DNA of 26,376 bases from Ruminococcus sp. UBA7014 (GTDB lineage Bacteria; Bacillota; Clostridia; Oscillospirales; Ruminococcaceae). The stretch covers positions 1 through 26,376 of the forward strand of contig DJXC01000144.1 of the NCBI GenBank assembly GCA_002449575.1, read 5' to 3'. Made by a program: the position numbers and the translations under genes. Shown piece after piece: positions 7,478-15,117 of this stretch (positions are counted from its first letter, which is position 1; each line of letters opens with the position of its first letter). A model generated the notes under the pieces. The model was given only the letters and a program-made list of their open reading frames with translations, had not been told where the DNA came from and made no database searches.

Positions 7478-8299
7478 TTATTTGCTTTTCCGGTAAAGTT
7501 GCGCCGGACGATGTCCTGCACCTTCTGTGAATTCTTCCGTTGCAGTTACACGGGCAGAAACTTTTCTCCGGAAATTGGCAGATAAAACCGTTTCTCCGGT
7601 AACAGCTTCCTGAACTTTCTGTAATTCTGTCAGTGTGAAAACCTCCGGAAGAAAATCAAAAATCAGCCGGAATTCTCTGGACTCCTGCCGGAGATATGTC
7701 AGGGCAGCAGCGATAATTTTTACATGGTCAAATGCCAGTCCGCCGCTTTCCAGAATTGCAAACTCTGGCATGTCAAACTGATTTCTGATTTCTTTCACTT
7801 TGGCTGTCAGAATCGTATCTCCGCTGCGGAGTGTCAGAAGATTCTGTGTAAATGTAATGTCAAACCATTTTGCACAGGCGGCATCATCTGCGCCCTGAAT
7901 TTCCATCTGAGAAAGTGCTTCCTGATTCAGAACAGATAAAAAAGCATTTGAGACAATCCATCCTCTGGGGTCACGTTCCGGCTGACTGAATATGCCGATA
8001 TGCCGGAGTAATTTCACTTCTGCGCCGGTTTCTTCCTGTAGTTCCCGTCCGGCACAGACTTCGACAGTTTCACCGGGCTGGAGAAATCCGCCGGGTAATG
8101 CCCAGCAGTCTTTGAACGGCTGATTTCCTCTCTGAATCAGCAGAATACAAAGTTTCTTTTCTGGTTCTCGGCGATACCCCCATTGTTCTTCCTGATGCAG
8201 ACTGAAAACAGCAATATCTGCTGTGACAGAAGGACGGGGATAATCTTCCAGATGATAGTTTTTTAAAAATTCTTGTTCTTCGGGATACAAAACAAACAC
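7478..8299 (-). CDS. NrtR-like Nudix hydrolase/regulator
   Basis: The 273-aa protein has a complete Nudix box G-x5-E-x7-RE-xx-EE-x-G from Gly71 to Gly92 (GFLQPGETVEV then RELQEETG). The C-terminal third contains FTLTELQKVQEAVTG and NFRRKV, matching the winged-helix part of NrtR-type proteins, which bind ADP-ribose-related ligands and repress NAD or sugar genes; related proteins are ADP-ribose pyrophosphatases. No NAD biosynthesis gene is adjacent, so the target is unknown. The GTG at 8299 sits only 1 nt behind AAGGAG; TTG at 8290, 10 nt behind it, is a more normal spacing and may be the true start. A perfect consensus promoter precedes the gene. Confidence 0.85.
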   Translation of the reverse strand: MFVLYPEEQEFLKNYHLEDYPRPSVTADIAVFSLHQEEQWGYRREPEKKLCILLIQRGNQPFKDCWALPGGFLQPGETVEVCAGRELQEETGAEVKLLRHIGIFSQPERDPRGWIVSNAFLSVLNQEALSQMEIQGADDAACAKWFDITFTQNLLTLRSGDTILTAKVKEIRNQFDMPEFAILESGGLAFDHVKIIAAALTYLRQESREFRLIFDFLPEVFTLTELQKVQEAVTGETVLSANFRRKVSARVTATEEFTEGAGHRPAQLYRKSK

Positions 8300-8323
8300 T
8301 CCTTTTCTGATATTATGATTATG

Positions 8324-8352
8324 ATTATATCATAAAATGAAAAACTTGTCAA
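8324..8352 (-). promoter_or_regulatory. Consensus promoter of the Nudix gene
   Basis: Minus-strand TTGACA (8352-8347) and TATAAT (8329-8324) with a 17-nt spacer, a full consensus match. AT-rich ATGATTATGATTAT-like triplet repeats lie downstream of the -10 box. Confidence 0.85.
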
Positions 8353-8360
8353 GTAGATTT

Positions 8361-8392
8361 AAAAAAACTCCGGCACATGACCGGAGTTTTTT
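8361..8392 (-). terminator. Bidirectional terminator after the radical SAM gene
   Basis: ACTCCGG (8367-8373) pairs with CCGGAGT (8381-8387) over a 7-nt loop. An A-run on the left and a T-run on the right give a U-tract in either direction. It closes the dockerin/radical SAM unit on the minus strand. Confidence 0.85.
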
Positions 8393-8395
8393 ATT

Positions 8396-9469
8396 TCAGA
8401 ATAAAATATCTTTAAAACAGACATAAGGTTCGTGTTTGTCAAAATTCCAGCTGTGGTATGCACCACCATGACAGAAATTCTTTTCTGCACAGGCAGAACA
8501 GCGTTCATTTTCATCACAGAGATTCTTACGGAATATCTGAAAACGATTCTCCCAGATGTCTTTGAAATTGTCATGCAGAATATTTCCTTGTACAAATTCC
8601 GGACGGCGTTCAATGTCCAGACAACCGATAATATCACCAGCTGCGGTGATACTCGCTGTGTAAATCCCAGCCATGCACAAAAAATACCAGTCACGGACTT
8701 CACGCTCATATTCCAGTCCCAGATAATGGCTGCATCCATAACAGACAGGCTCGCCTGCAATACGCTTGTTCCGGATGTATTCAAACATGGTCTGATAATC
8801 TTCTTTTGTCAGAAGCAGTTCCGGATGTTCCAACGCTCTGCCGATTGGTTCAATGTTGATGATTCTCCACGAATCCAGTGGCATTTTATCAAATATTCGA
8901 TAAAGTTCATCAAGCTGTGAAATATTTTCGTGCGTGACTACAGTCGTTGCTTGTACACTGTGAAATTTGCCGACACGAAGCAGAGCTTCGATGCCGTTCA
9001 TGGCACGATTCCAGCCGTTTTTGGTACGACGGAATTTATCATGTGTTTCCGGCAGACCGTCAATGCTGACTGAAATTGTACCCATACCAGCTTGATATAA
9101 TTCATTAGCAACAGCATCATCAATCAGTGTGGCATTGCTTGTCATGCCCCAGCGGAAACCCATCTCTTTGGCAGAATGCATAATCTCAAAGAAATCTTTC
9201 CGGAGCAGCGGTTCACCTCCGGTAATGCAGAGCATATAGTCATTTGTTCCGAAATCTTGTCTGACCTGTGTCAGAAACTTCCGGTACTGTTCAGGAGTAA
9301 GTTCTTCTGAAAAAACGTCATTGCATCTGCTGCCGCAGTGCAGGCAGTTTTCATTGCACCGCATTGTCAGTTCCAGAAATAAATAGCGCAGTGCAGGCTT
9401 CTGGAGCAGACCATTCCGGTATTCCCGGAGTGTTTGCAGATTCTTTTTTTTGACTTCAACATTCAGCAT
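8396..9469 (-). CDS. Radical SAM/SPASM peptide-modifying enzyme
   Basis: The 357-aa protein has the radical SAM cluster motif C-x3-C-x2-C (Cys38, Cys42, Cys45), GGEP (84-87) for SAM binding, and a SPASM-type C-terminus with cysteines at 265, 283, 324, 327, 333 and 351 that would hold auxiliary [4Fe-4S] clusters; Cys243 and Cys246 are extra. Enzymes of this layout modify ribosomally made peptides or proteins (C-C or C-S crosslinks, epimers, formylglycine). The gene begins 3 nt after the YGP-repeat dockerin gene with GGAGG 8 nt before its ATG inside the end of that gene, and both stand between one promoter and one terminator. The dockerin protein is thus the obvious substrate candidate. The chemistry is unknown; a different substrate is possible. 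Confidence 0.92.
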   Translation of the reverse strand: MLNVEVKKKNLQTLREYRNGLLQKPALRYLFLELTMRCNENCLHCGSRCNDVFSEELTPEQYRKFLTQVRQDFGTNDYMLCITGGEPLLRKDFFEIMHSAKEMGFRWGMTSNATLIDDAVANELYQAGMGTISVSIDGLPETHDKFRRTKNGWNRAMNGIEALLRVGKFHSVQATTVVTHENISQLDELYRIFDKMPLDSWRIINIEPIGRALEHPELLLTKEDYQTMFEYIRNKRIAGEPVCYGCSHYLGLEYEREVRDWYFLCMAGIYTASITAAGDIIGCLDIERRPEFVQGNILHDNFKDIWENRFQIFRKNLCDENERCSACAEKNFCHGGAYHSWNFDKHEPYVCFKDILF

Positions 9470-9472
9470 GAT

Positions 9473-10072
9473 TTATTCCTCCGGATTTTCTGTTATGCCG
9501 AAATATTCGGGAGGACCGTAAACAGGCGCAGGGAGTGTTTCTGTCGGGTCTTCTGTTTCTGGTTCAATCCATATCGGACCATAATCGGGCTGCGGGATTT
9601 CTTCTTCTGTTTCAGTAGGGTCAGTGAACCATGCCGGCGGACCGTAAACATCTACAGGAATATCTGTTTCCGGATTGTACGATGTTTCTGAGGTTTCCAG
9701 CCATTCCGGAGGACCATAGACCGGAACGGGAAGTGCTTCGACTGACAGCAGTGCCTGTTTGAGCAGAACGAAATCAAAGATATTGACTTGTTCATCCTGA
9801 TTGACATCTGCTGACACATACTGTTCATAGGTCATGGGCTGCTGTTTGATAAGATATTTATATAGAAATATCACATCTGTCAGACCGATTCCACCATCGC
9901 TGTTAATATCGCCGACATTCCTGTCAAACATGTCATAAAGTGCCTGAGAATAGTAGATGCCATCAGGAGTATATTCTGCTTCGACAGTCATGCCTGCCGG
10001 ACAGGAAGCTGTCAGATTCATTGCCGCTGCGAATGCCGCCGCAGTGAGTGCGGTTTTTTCTGTTTTTTTCAT
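9473..10072 (-). CDS. Secreted dockerin protein with four YGP(P) motifs, candidate radical SAM substrate
   Basis: The 199-aa protein starts with a signal-peptide-like stretch (MKKTEKTALTAAAFAAAMNL). Residues 54-110 form a type I dockerin with both calcium loops: DINSDGGIGLTD and DVNQDEQVNIFD, each followed by a helix. The tail (111-199) is an acidic Thr/Glu/Pro linker holding four motifs: VYGPPEW (118-124), VYGPPAW (142-148), DYGPIW (163-168) and VYGPPEY (184-190), about 21-24 residues apart. Dockerins bind cohesins of cellulosomal scaffolds, so the protein may be displayed outside the cell. No catalytic domain is present. The start has GAGGAGGT 6 nt upstream. The following radical SAM/SPASM gene suggests the YGP motifs are modification sites; that is inference. 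Confidence 0.88.
   Translation of the reverse strand: MKKTEKTALTAAAFAAAMNLTASCPAGMTVEAEYTPDGIYYSQALYDMFDRNVGDINSDGGIGLTDVIFLYKYLIKQQPMTYEQYVSADVNQDEQVNIFDFVLLKQALLSVEALPVPVYGPPEWLETSETSYNPETDIPVDVYGPPAWFTDPTETEEEIPQPDYGPIWIEPETEDPTETLPAPVYGPPEYFGITENPEE
9497..9721 (-). repeat. Four-copy YGP(P)-x-aromatic motif region in the dockerin protein
   Basis: Four degenerate copies encode (V/D)YGP(P/I)(E/A/W)-aromatic. The DNA shows recurring GGACCGTAAAC or GGACCATAGAC on the plus strand at each copy, while the linkers between them differ in sequence but stay Glu/Thr/Pro rich. Conserved motif within variable linkers suggests selection on the motif. Confidence 0.8.
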
Positions 10073-10117
10073 AAAAATACCTCCTCTTTGTCAAACAGAT
10101 TTTATTTGTATGATTTT

Positions 10118-10146
10118 ATAATAACATAAAAACTAAAAAATGTCAA
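10118..10146 (-). promoter_or_regulatory. Promoter of the dockerin/radical SAM unit
   Basis: Minus-strand TTGACA (10146-10141) and TATTAT (10123-10118) with a 17-nt spacer. It lies right after the stop of the SH3-repeat gene. Confidence 0.8.
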
Positions 10147-10160
10147 TATGAAATCTATTT

Positions 10161-11576
10161 TTAATATAACTTAATATATTGTATTTTAGCGTAACCGGAA
10201 TAACCACTGTAGGTGATATAATACCATTTGGAGCTGCCTACATCATAGACTGTCACAGCAGAGCCGTCTTTGATTTTCGTGATGATATTGCTGTCAGAAG
10301 AATCATCCATGCTACTGCGCAGAATGACTTTTCCTGTTCCCGTGGAAGGTGTGCCTTCTCCCAGATAATAGGCATTTGACGGCATGGAAACATTGCTTGT
10401 GGAACTGCTGCTGCTATTTCCTAACTTGATATACTGGATTTTTGCATAGCCTGAATAACTGCCGTCATAAGTAATATAATACCATTTGGAACTGCCTATA
10501 TCATAAACATAAACTTTAGAACCGTCTTTGATTTTTGTGATGATATTACTGTCAGAAGAATCATCCATACTGCTGCGCAGAATGACTTTTCCTGTTCCGG
10601 TAGAAGGTGTGCCTTCTCCCAGATAATAGGCATTTGACGGCATGGAAACATTGCTTGTGGAATTGCTGCTTCTGGAGGAATTACTGATTTCACTGTAAAG
10701 TTTTGCATATTCTGTTTTGGCATAGCCGGCATAATTGCCGTAAATGACATATCGCCAGCTGCTGCTGTCAGTAGAGAAAATTTCAATTTCAGAACCGTCC
10801 GGAATTTTCGTGATAGTGGTAGAACCAGAAGAATCACCGGAATCATCAGGTACAGTGCGCAGAATCATTTTCCCTGTTCCGGTGACAGGTGTACCCTGTC
10901 CAAGATAAGAAGGCTGTCTGGCTGTACAGGTGATTACTTTTCCGCTTGTGCCGTCAGAATAATAGGGAGTAACTGTTGCAGTAACATGGTCAAGACTTGA
11001 GCCTGCCGTCAGATACAGTAATTTTTCACTGTGCCGTTCAGAAAGTGAAGTGTAGGCAGAAGAACTGCCGCCGGAATATTCTTTGCATTCTATATAATAA
11101 TAATCATAATTGCCACTGCTGACCATCAGTGTATAAGTAAAGCCATCATAGGGCGGATTCGCCTGTACCAGAATATTACATTTGATTTCCGGAGCTTTTC
11201 TGGGAGTTGTGGCTGGCGGCTGTGTTTGCAGAACCGTTTCTGTTTCCGTTTCTGTTTCCGTTTCCGTTTCTGTTTCTGAAACTGGTATCAGGATTGATGA
11301 AAAATTCTGTCCTGTAGGAGAAACATTCGGAACAATACGGTTTTTATCATCACTGATAACAATATTTGACGGCTGTGCCTGATTTTTATTGTTCAGATAC
11401 AGAAATGCCAGAATCATGCCTGTGATAATCGTCAGGAACAACATGATAATAATTACAATCAAGATTGTATTATTTTTCGGCTTTTCCGGAATGGCAGCCT
11501 GTAAGTTGACATTGCAGTTTTTACAGTTCTGTGCAGTATCTTCATTTGCAGTATGACAGAAAGGACAAATTTTCAT
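10161..11576 (-). CDS. Zinc-ribbon, single-TM protein with three SH3-like repeats
   Basis: The 471-aa protein begins with a zinc ribbon (MKICPFC then CKNC; Cys4, 7, 18, 21), followed by one membrane segment (about residues 37-60). After a low-complexity SETETET linker and an Ig-like region (about 125-215) come three SH3-like repeats, each with YLG-x-GTP, TGTGK, a D(S)SDS segment, KI-x-DGS and GYAK. Repeats two and three are nearly identical. Bacterial SH3 domains often bind cell-wall peptides; here they would lie outside the membrane with the zinc ribbon inside. No enzyme domain is seen. The start at 11576 is 9 nt behind AAGGAG; an ATG two codons earlier is only 3 nt from it. It follows carB on the same strand. 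Confidence 0.8.
   Translation of the reverse strand: MKICPFCHTANEDTAQNCKNCNVNLQAAIPEKPKNNTILIVIIIMLFLTIITGMILAFLYLNNKNQAQPSNIVISDDKNRIVPNVSPTGQNFSSILIPVSETETETETETETETVLQTQPPATTPRKAPEIKCNILVQANPPYDGFTYTLMVSSGNYDYYYIECKEYSGGSSSAYTSLSERHSEKLLYLTAGSSLDHVTATVTPYYSDGTSGKVITCTARQPSYLGQGTPVTGTGKMILRTVPDDSGDSSGSTTITKIPDGSEIEIFSTDSSSWRYVIYGNYAGYAKTEYAKLYSEISNSSRSSNSTSNVSMPSNAYYLGEGTPSTGTGKVILRSSMDDSSDSNIITKIKDGSKVYVYDIGSSKWYYITYDGSYSGYAKIQYIKLGNSSSSSTSNVSMPSNAYYLGEGTPSTGTGKVILRSSMDDSSDSNIITKIKDGSAVTVYDVGSSKWYYITYSGYSGYAKIQYIKLY
10196..10666 (-). repeat. Tandem duplication of 258-bp SH3-repeat units
   Basis: The DNA for the last two SH3 repeats is nearly identical at an offset of 258 bp (for example 10391 and 10649 both begin CATTGCTTGT). 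Only scattered, mostly silent changes separate the copies across more than 130 bp, indicating a recent duplication or gene conversion. Confidence 0.85.
11235..11276 (-). repeat. Hexanucleotide microsatellite coding (Glu-Thr)n
   Basis: Seven successive hexamers of the type CGTTTC or TGTTTC (plus strand) encode an alternating Thr-Glu run in the extracytoplasmic linker of the SH3-repeat protein. The number of units could vary by slippage without changing the frame. Confidence 0.85.
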
Positions 11577-11603
11577 GAGCATTCACTCCTTTTCATAATA
11601 GCT

Positions 11604-11638
11604 AAAACAGGGACTGTAAACACAGCCCCTGTTTTTTT
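11604..11638 (-). terminator. Terminator after carB
   Basis: AAAACAGGG (11604-11612) pairs perfectly with CCCTGTTTT (11627-11635), with an inner CTGT/ACAG stem. The U-tract is four residues on the minus strand and seven on the plus strand. Some read-through into the SH3-repeat gene is possible because no clear promoter lies between. Confidence 0.65.
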
Positions 11639-11645
11639 AACTTGT

Positions 11646-14600
11646 TTATTCAATTTCGTCATGATGTGCCTGTAAGGATTTGACACCAAAATGCTGATTT
11701 TCCTTGATGGCACGAATCCCCTCAACACTGGCTTTTGCTGCTGCCATTGTTGTGATATACGGAATCCTGTGCTTGATAGCTGCTTTGCGGATATAGCTGT
11801 CATCATGGCGGCTTTCCTTGCCGACAGGGGTATTAATAATCAGCTGAATTTCGCCATTTGTGATGAAGTCACCGATATTCGGTCTGCCGCCTTCATACAT
11901 TTTGTAGATACGTTCACAGGGAATTTCTCTTTCTTTCAGATATTTATAGCATTTATGCGTTGCAATCACTCTGAAACCAAGTTCGTTGAATGCCTTGGCA
12001 ATTTCAGGAAGTTCCGGCTTATCCCTGTCGCAGACACTCAGCAGAACAGTACCCTCAGAAGGCAGACGGGTCTGTGTGGCTTCTTCAGCTTTATAGTAAG
12101 CTTCGCCAAAAGATTCCGAAATACCAAGCACTTCACCAGTGGAGCGCATTTCCGGACCAAGCAGAGGGTCAACTTCCGGGAACATGTTGAATGGGAAAAC
12201 GGCTTCTTTTACACCATAATGCTTGATAATATGGTCTTTCAGTTCCGGAACAGGCGAGGGATTTCCAGTCAGTTCAGAAGTGATGATTTCGGTTGCAATC
12301 TTTACCATGTTGATACTGCAAACTTTCGATACTAACGGTACAGTTCTGGAAGCTCTGGGATTTGCTTCAAGAACATAGACAGTATCGTCTTCGATAGCAT
12401 ACTGCATATTCATCAGACCGCAGACACCCATTTCCACAGCGATTTTCTTAGTGTAGTCCTTGATGGTTGCAATCTGCTTTTCTGTCAGATTCTTGGAAGG
12501 CAGAATGCAAGCCGAGTCTCCGGAATGTACGCCGGCAAGTTCGATATGTTCCATCACTGCCGGAACAAAACAGTGTGTACCGTCAGAAATGGCATCTGCT
12601 TCGCATTCAGTCGCATGATTCAGGAATCTGTCAATCAGGATAGGTCTGTCCGGTGTGACACCAACAGCGGCGGACATGTAGACTTTCATCATATCGTCAT
12701 CATGTACGATTTCCATACCCCTGCCGCCAAGTACATAAGACGGGCGCACCATTACCGGATAGCCGATTTTATTTGCAATTGCAAGGGCATCTTCTACAGT
12801 GACAGCCATACCGGATTCCGGCATTGGAATTTCCAGTTTTTCCATCATAGCACGGAAATGGTCACGGTCTTCAGCGAGGTCAATTGTTTCCGGAGATGTG
12901 CCGAGAATCTTGACACCATATTTTTTCAGGTCGTTTGCGAGATTCAGAGGTGTTTGTCCGCCAAACTGTGCAATGACACCAACAGGCTTTTCTTTTTCGT
13001 GAATGCTGAGTACGTCTTCCAGTGTCAGCGGTTCAAAATAAAGCTTGTCAGAAGTATCATAGTCAGTAGAAACTGTTTCCGGATTACAGTTGACAATGAT
13101 AGATTCAAAGCCGAGCTTTTTCAGAGCCAGTGCTGCATGTACACAGCAATAGTCAAATTCGATACCCTGACCAATTCTGTTAGGACCGCCGCCGAGAATC
13201 ATAATCTTCGGCTTGTCATTGTTGCAAGGGCTTTTATCTTCATCCAGATGATAAGTAGAATAATAATAGGCTGCATTCTGTGTACCACTGACATGAATCC
13301 CTTCCCATGCCTGATGGATACCAAACTGCATTCTTGCGTTTCTGATTTCTTCTTCCGGCACTTCCAGTAACATGCTCAGATATCTGTCGCTGAAACCGTC
13401 CAGTTTTGCTTGCTTAAGAATCGGCATTTCCGGCACTGCACCTTTCAGCTTAAGAAGCTGTTCTTCTTCCTGAACAAGTTCCAGCATCTGATTCAGGAAG
13501 TAATGCTTGATTTTTGTCAGCTCAAAAATTTCGTCTACTGTTGCGCCTTTTCTGAGGGCTTCATAAATGATGAACTGACGTTCACTTGTTGGAACATTCA
13601 GCATCGCCAGCAGTTCTTCCTTGGACTTGTCATGGAAATCTTTGGCAAAGCCCAGACCGTAACGACCTGTTTCCAGACTTCTGATAGCTTTCTGGAAGGC
13701 TTCTTTATAGGTCTTGCCGATACTCATTACTTCGCCGACAGCTTTCATCTGTGTGCCGAGCTTGTCTTCTGCACCCTTAAACTTCTCGAATGCCCATCTT
13801 GCAAATTTGATAACGACATAATCGCCGTCCGGAACGTATTTGTCCAGAGTGCCATATTTGCCACACGGAATTTCTTTCAGTGTCAGACCGCAGGCAAGCA
13901 TTGCGGATACCAGTGCAATCGGGAAGCCTGTTGCCTTGGAAGCGAGCGCAGAGGAACGGGAAGTTCTCGGATTAATCTCAATTACAACAATTCTGCCGGA
14001 AACAGGGTCATGTGCAAACTGGCAGTTGCAGCCGCCAATGACCTGAATCGCTTCTACAATCTTGTAGGAATATTCCTGTAATTTCTTCTGTACATCTTCG
14101 GAAATTGTCAGCATTGGTGCAGAACAGAACGAATCTCCGGTGTGTACACCAATAGGGTCAATATTTTCAATAAAGCAGACAGTAATAATATTATTTTCTG
14201 CATCACGGACAACTTCAAGTTCGAGTTCTTCCCAGCCACTGATACATTCTTCTACGAGTACCTGATGTACCAGAGAAGCTTGCAGACCTCTTGCACAGAC
14301 AGTCTTTAATTCTTCGACATTATAGACCAGTCCGCCTCCTGCTCCGCCCATGGTGTAAGCCGGACGCAGTACAACCGGATAATGCAGTTCTTCTGCAATT
14401 TTGACAGCTTCTTCAACAGAATAAGCCTCATGACTTCGGGGCATTTCAATGCCAAGCTGATTCATGGTATTCTTGAATTCAATTCTGTCTTCACCACGTT
14501 CGATAGCATCTACCTGTACACCAATTACCTGTACATGATTCTTTTCCAGAACACCGGCTTTTGCCAGTTCGGAACAAAGATTCAGACCAGATTGTCCGCC

Positions 14601-14870
14601 AAGGTTCGGCAGCAGGGCATCAGGTTTTTCTTTTTCAATAATCTGTGTAAGTCTGTGCAGATTCAGCGGTTCGATATAAGTAATATCCGCAACATCGGGG
14701 TCTGTCATAATCGTTGCCGGATTTGAGTTGACAAGGACGATTTCATATCCAAGCTTGCGCAGAGCCTTGCAGGCTTGCGTGCCGGAATAGTCGAACTCGC
14801 AGGCTTGTCCGATAATAATAGGACCAGAGCCGATAATCATAATCTTGTGAATATCCTGTTTCTTTGGCAT
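11646..14870 (-). CDS. carB: Carbamoyl-phosphate synthase large subunit
   Basis: CarB makes carbamoyl phosphate from bicarbonate, ammonia and two ATP for pyrimidine and arginine synthesis, using ammonia supplied by the CarA glutaminase. The 1074-aa length is normal. Two homologous ATP-grasp halves are visible: GSGPIIIGQACEFDYSGTQA near the N-terminus and GGGPNRIGQGIEFDYC in the middle, each with an E-x-N-P-R-x-S-R motif (EINPRTSRSSAL and EANPRASRTVPL). The last part (about 940-1074) is an MGS-like allosteric domain. The start at 14870 has AGGAG 8 nt upstream. No carA gene is adjacent; upstream lies a divergent que operon, so carA must be elsewhere. Confidence 0.97.
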   Translation of the reverse strand: MPKKQDIHKIMIIGSGPIIIGQACEFDYSGTQACKALRKLGYEIVLVNSNPATIMTDPDVADITYIEPLNLHRLTQIIEKEKPDALLPNLGGQSGLNLCSELAKAGVLEKNHVQVIGVQVDAIERGEDRIEFKNTMNQLGIEMPRSHEAYSVEEAVKIAEELHYPVVLRPAYTMGGAGGGLVYNVEELKTVCARGLQASLVHQVLVEECISGWEELELEVVRDAENNIITVCFIENIDPIGVHTGDSFCSAPMLTISEDVQKKLQEYSYKIVEAIQVIGGCNCQFAHDPVSGRIVVIEINPRTSRSSALASKATGFPIALVSAMLACGLTLKEIPCGKYGTLDKYVPDGDYVVIKFARWAFEKFKGAEDKLGTQMKAVGEVMSIGKTYKEAFQKAIRSLETGRYGLGFAKDFHDKSKEELLAMLNVPTSERQFIIYEALRKGATVDEIFELTKIKHYFLNQMLELVQEEEQLLKLKGAVPEMPILKQAKLDGFSDRYLSMLLEVPEEEIRNARMQFGIHQAWEGIHVSGTQNAAYYYSTYHLDEDKSPCNNDKPKIMILGGGPNRIGQGIEFDYCCVHAALALKKLGFESIIVNCNPETVSTDYDTSDKLYFEPLTLEDVLSIHEKEKPVGVIAQFGGQTPLNLANDLKKYGVKILGTSPETIDLAEDRDHFRAMMEKLEIPMPESGMAVTVEDALAIANKIGYPVMVRPSYVLGGRGMEIVHDDDMMKVYMSAAVGVTPDRPILIDRFLNHATECEADAISDGTHCFVPAVMEHIELAGVHSGDSACILPSKNLTEKQIATIKDYTKKIAVEMGVCGLMNMQYAIEDDTVYVLEANPRASRTVPLVSKVCSINMVKIATEIITSELTGNPSPVPELKDHIIKHYGVKEAVFPFNMFPEVDPLLGPEMRSTGEVLGISESFGEAYYKAEEATQTRLPSEGTVLLSVCDRDKPELPEIAKAFNELGFRVIATHKCYKYLKEREIPCERIYKMYEGGRPNIGDFITNGEIQLIINTPVGKESRHDDSYIRKAAIKHRIPYITTMAAAKASVEGIRAIKENQHFGVKSLQAHHDEIE

Positions 14871-14939
14871 GTGTAACTCTCCTGACCGTGCATACGCACA
14901 AAAAATTTTCGGCATGTAATTTTATTTATGCTTATTATT

Positions 14940-14968
14940 ATCATATCACAAAATCATGAAAAATGCAA
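14940..14968 (-). promoter_or_regulatory. Promoter of carB
   Basis: Minus-strand TTGCAT (14968-14963) and TATGAT (14945-14940) with a 17-nt spacer, about 70 nt before the carB start. The 5' leader contains a small GTGC/GCAC hairpin near 14886-14897 but no attenuator was seen. Confidence 0.65.
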
Positions 14969-15010
14969 GAGAAAATTTTAAATATTTGTCTTTTTTTCTG
15001 GAATTGCAGA

Positions 15011-15034
15011 ATTTTGCGTAACTTTGCGCAAAAT
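15011..15034. promoter_or_regulatory. Inverted repeat next to the que promoter, possible operator
   Basis: ATTTTGCG (15011-15018) and CGCAAAAT (15027-15034) are perfect inverted arms around an 8-nt centre, ending 1 nt before the -35 box of the que promoter. The 313-bp space between carB and queD otherwise holds only the two divergent promoters and the que leader; no gene is supported there. Confidence 0.35.
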
Positions 15035-15035
15035 C

Positions 15036-15064
15036 TTGACATTTCGGAAAAGCTGTGTTATAAT
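15036..15064 (+). promoter_or_regulatory. Promoter of the queuosine operon
   Basis: TTGACA (15036-15041) and TATAAT (15059-15064) with a 17-nt spacer, both consensus. Transcription should begin near 15071. Confidence 0.88.
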
Positions 15065-15072
15065 AAATATTA

Positions 15073-15115
15073 TGGCAGTTCGTTTGCGCTCTCCTGCCTG
15101 AACAAAACCGAGGCT
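15073..15115 (+). ncRNA. Candidate preQ1-I-like riboswitch aptamer in the que leader
   Basis: At the expected 5' end of the transcript GGCAG (15074-15078) pairs with CTGCC (15094-15098) around a 15-nt loop beginning TTCG and ending in pyrimidines; an A-rich tail (GAACAAAACCG) follows. In preQ1-I riboswitches a short hairpin is followed by an A-rich tail that folds back on the loop; here loop GTTT can pair with tail AAAC. The position before queD-queE-folE-queC-queF fits. The loop is longer than usual and I could not run a covariance search, so a different leader element is possible. Confidence 0.45.
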
Positions 15116-15117
15116 TG

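Noticed and set aside
8359..8784. 141-codon minus-strand frame in the radical SAM gene
   Set aside because: Out-of-frame shadow of the radical SAM gene; it even runs over the terminator.
8396..9469. Radical SAM gene as a sulfatase maturase (anSME)
   Set aside because: No sulfatase or C/S-x-P-x-R motif protein is nearby, and the immediately preceding repeat protein is a better substrate candidate; family membership remains unproven.
11235..11276. Short direct repeats considered as a CRISPR or regulatory array
   Set aside because: They are in-frame hexamers coding for Glu-Thr in a linker, without spacers.
12525..13370. 281-codon plus-strand open frame
   Set aside because: It lies wholly antisense to carB, has no ribosome-binding site and gives a Cys/His/Phe-rich protein typical of a shadow frame.
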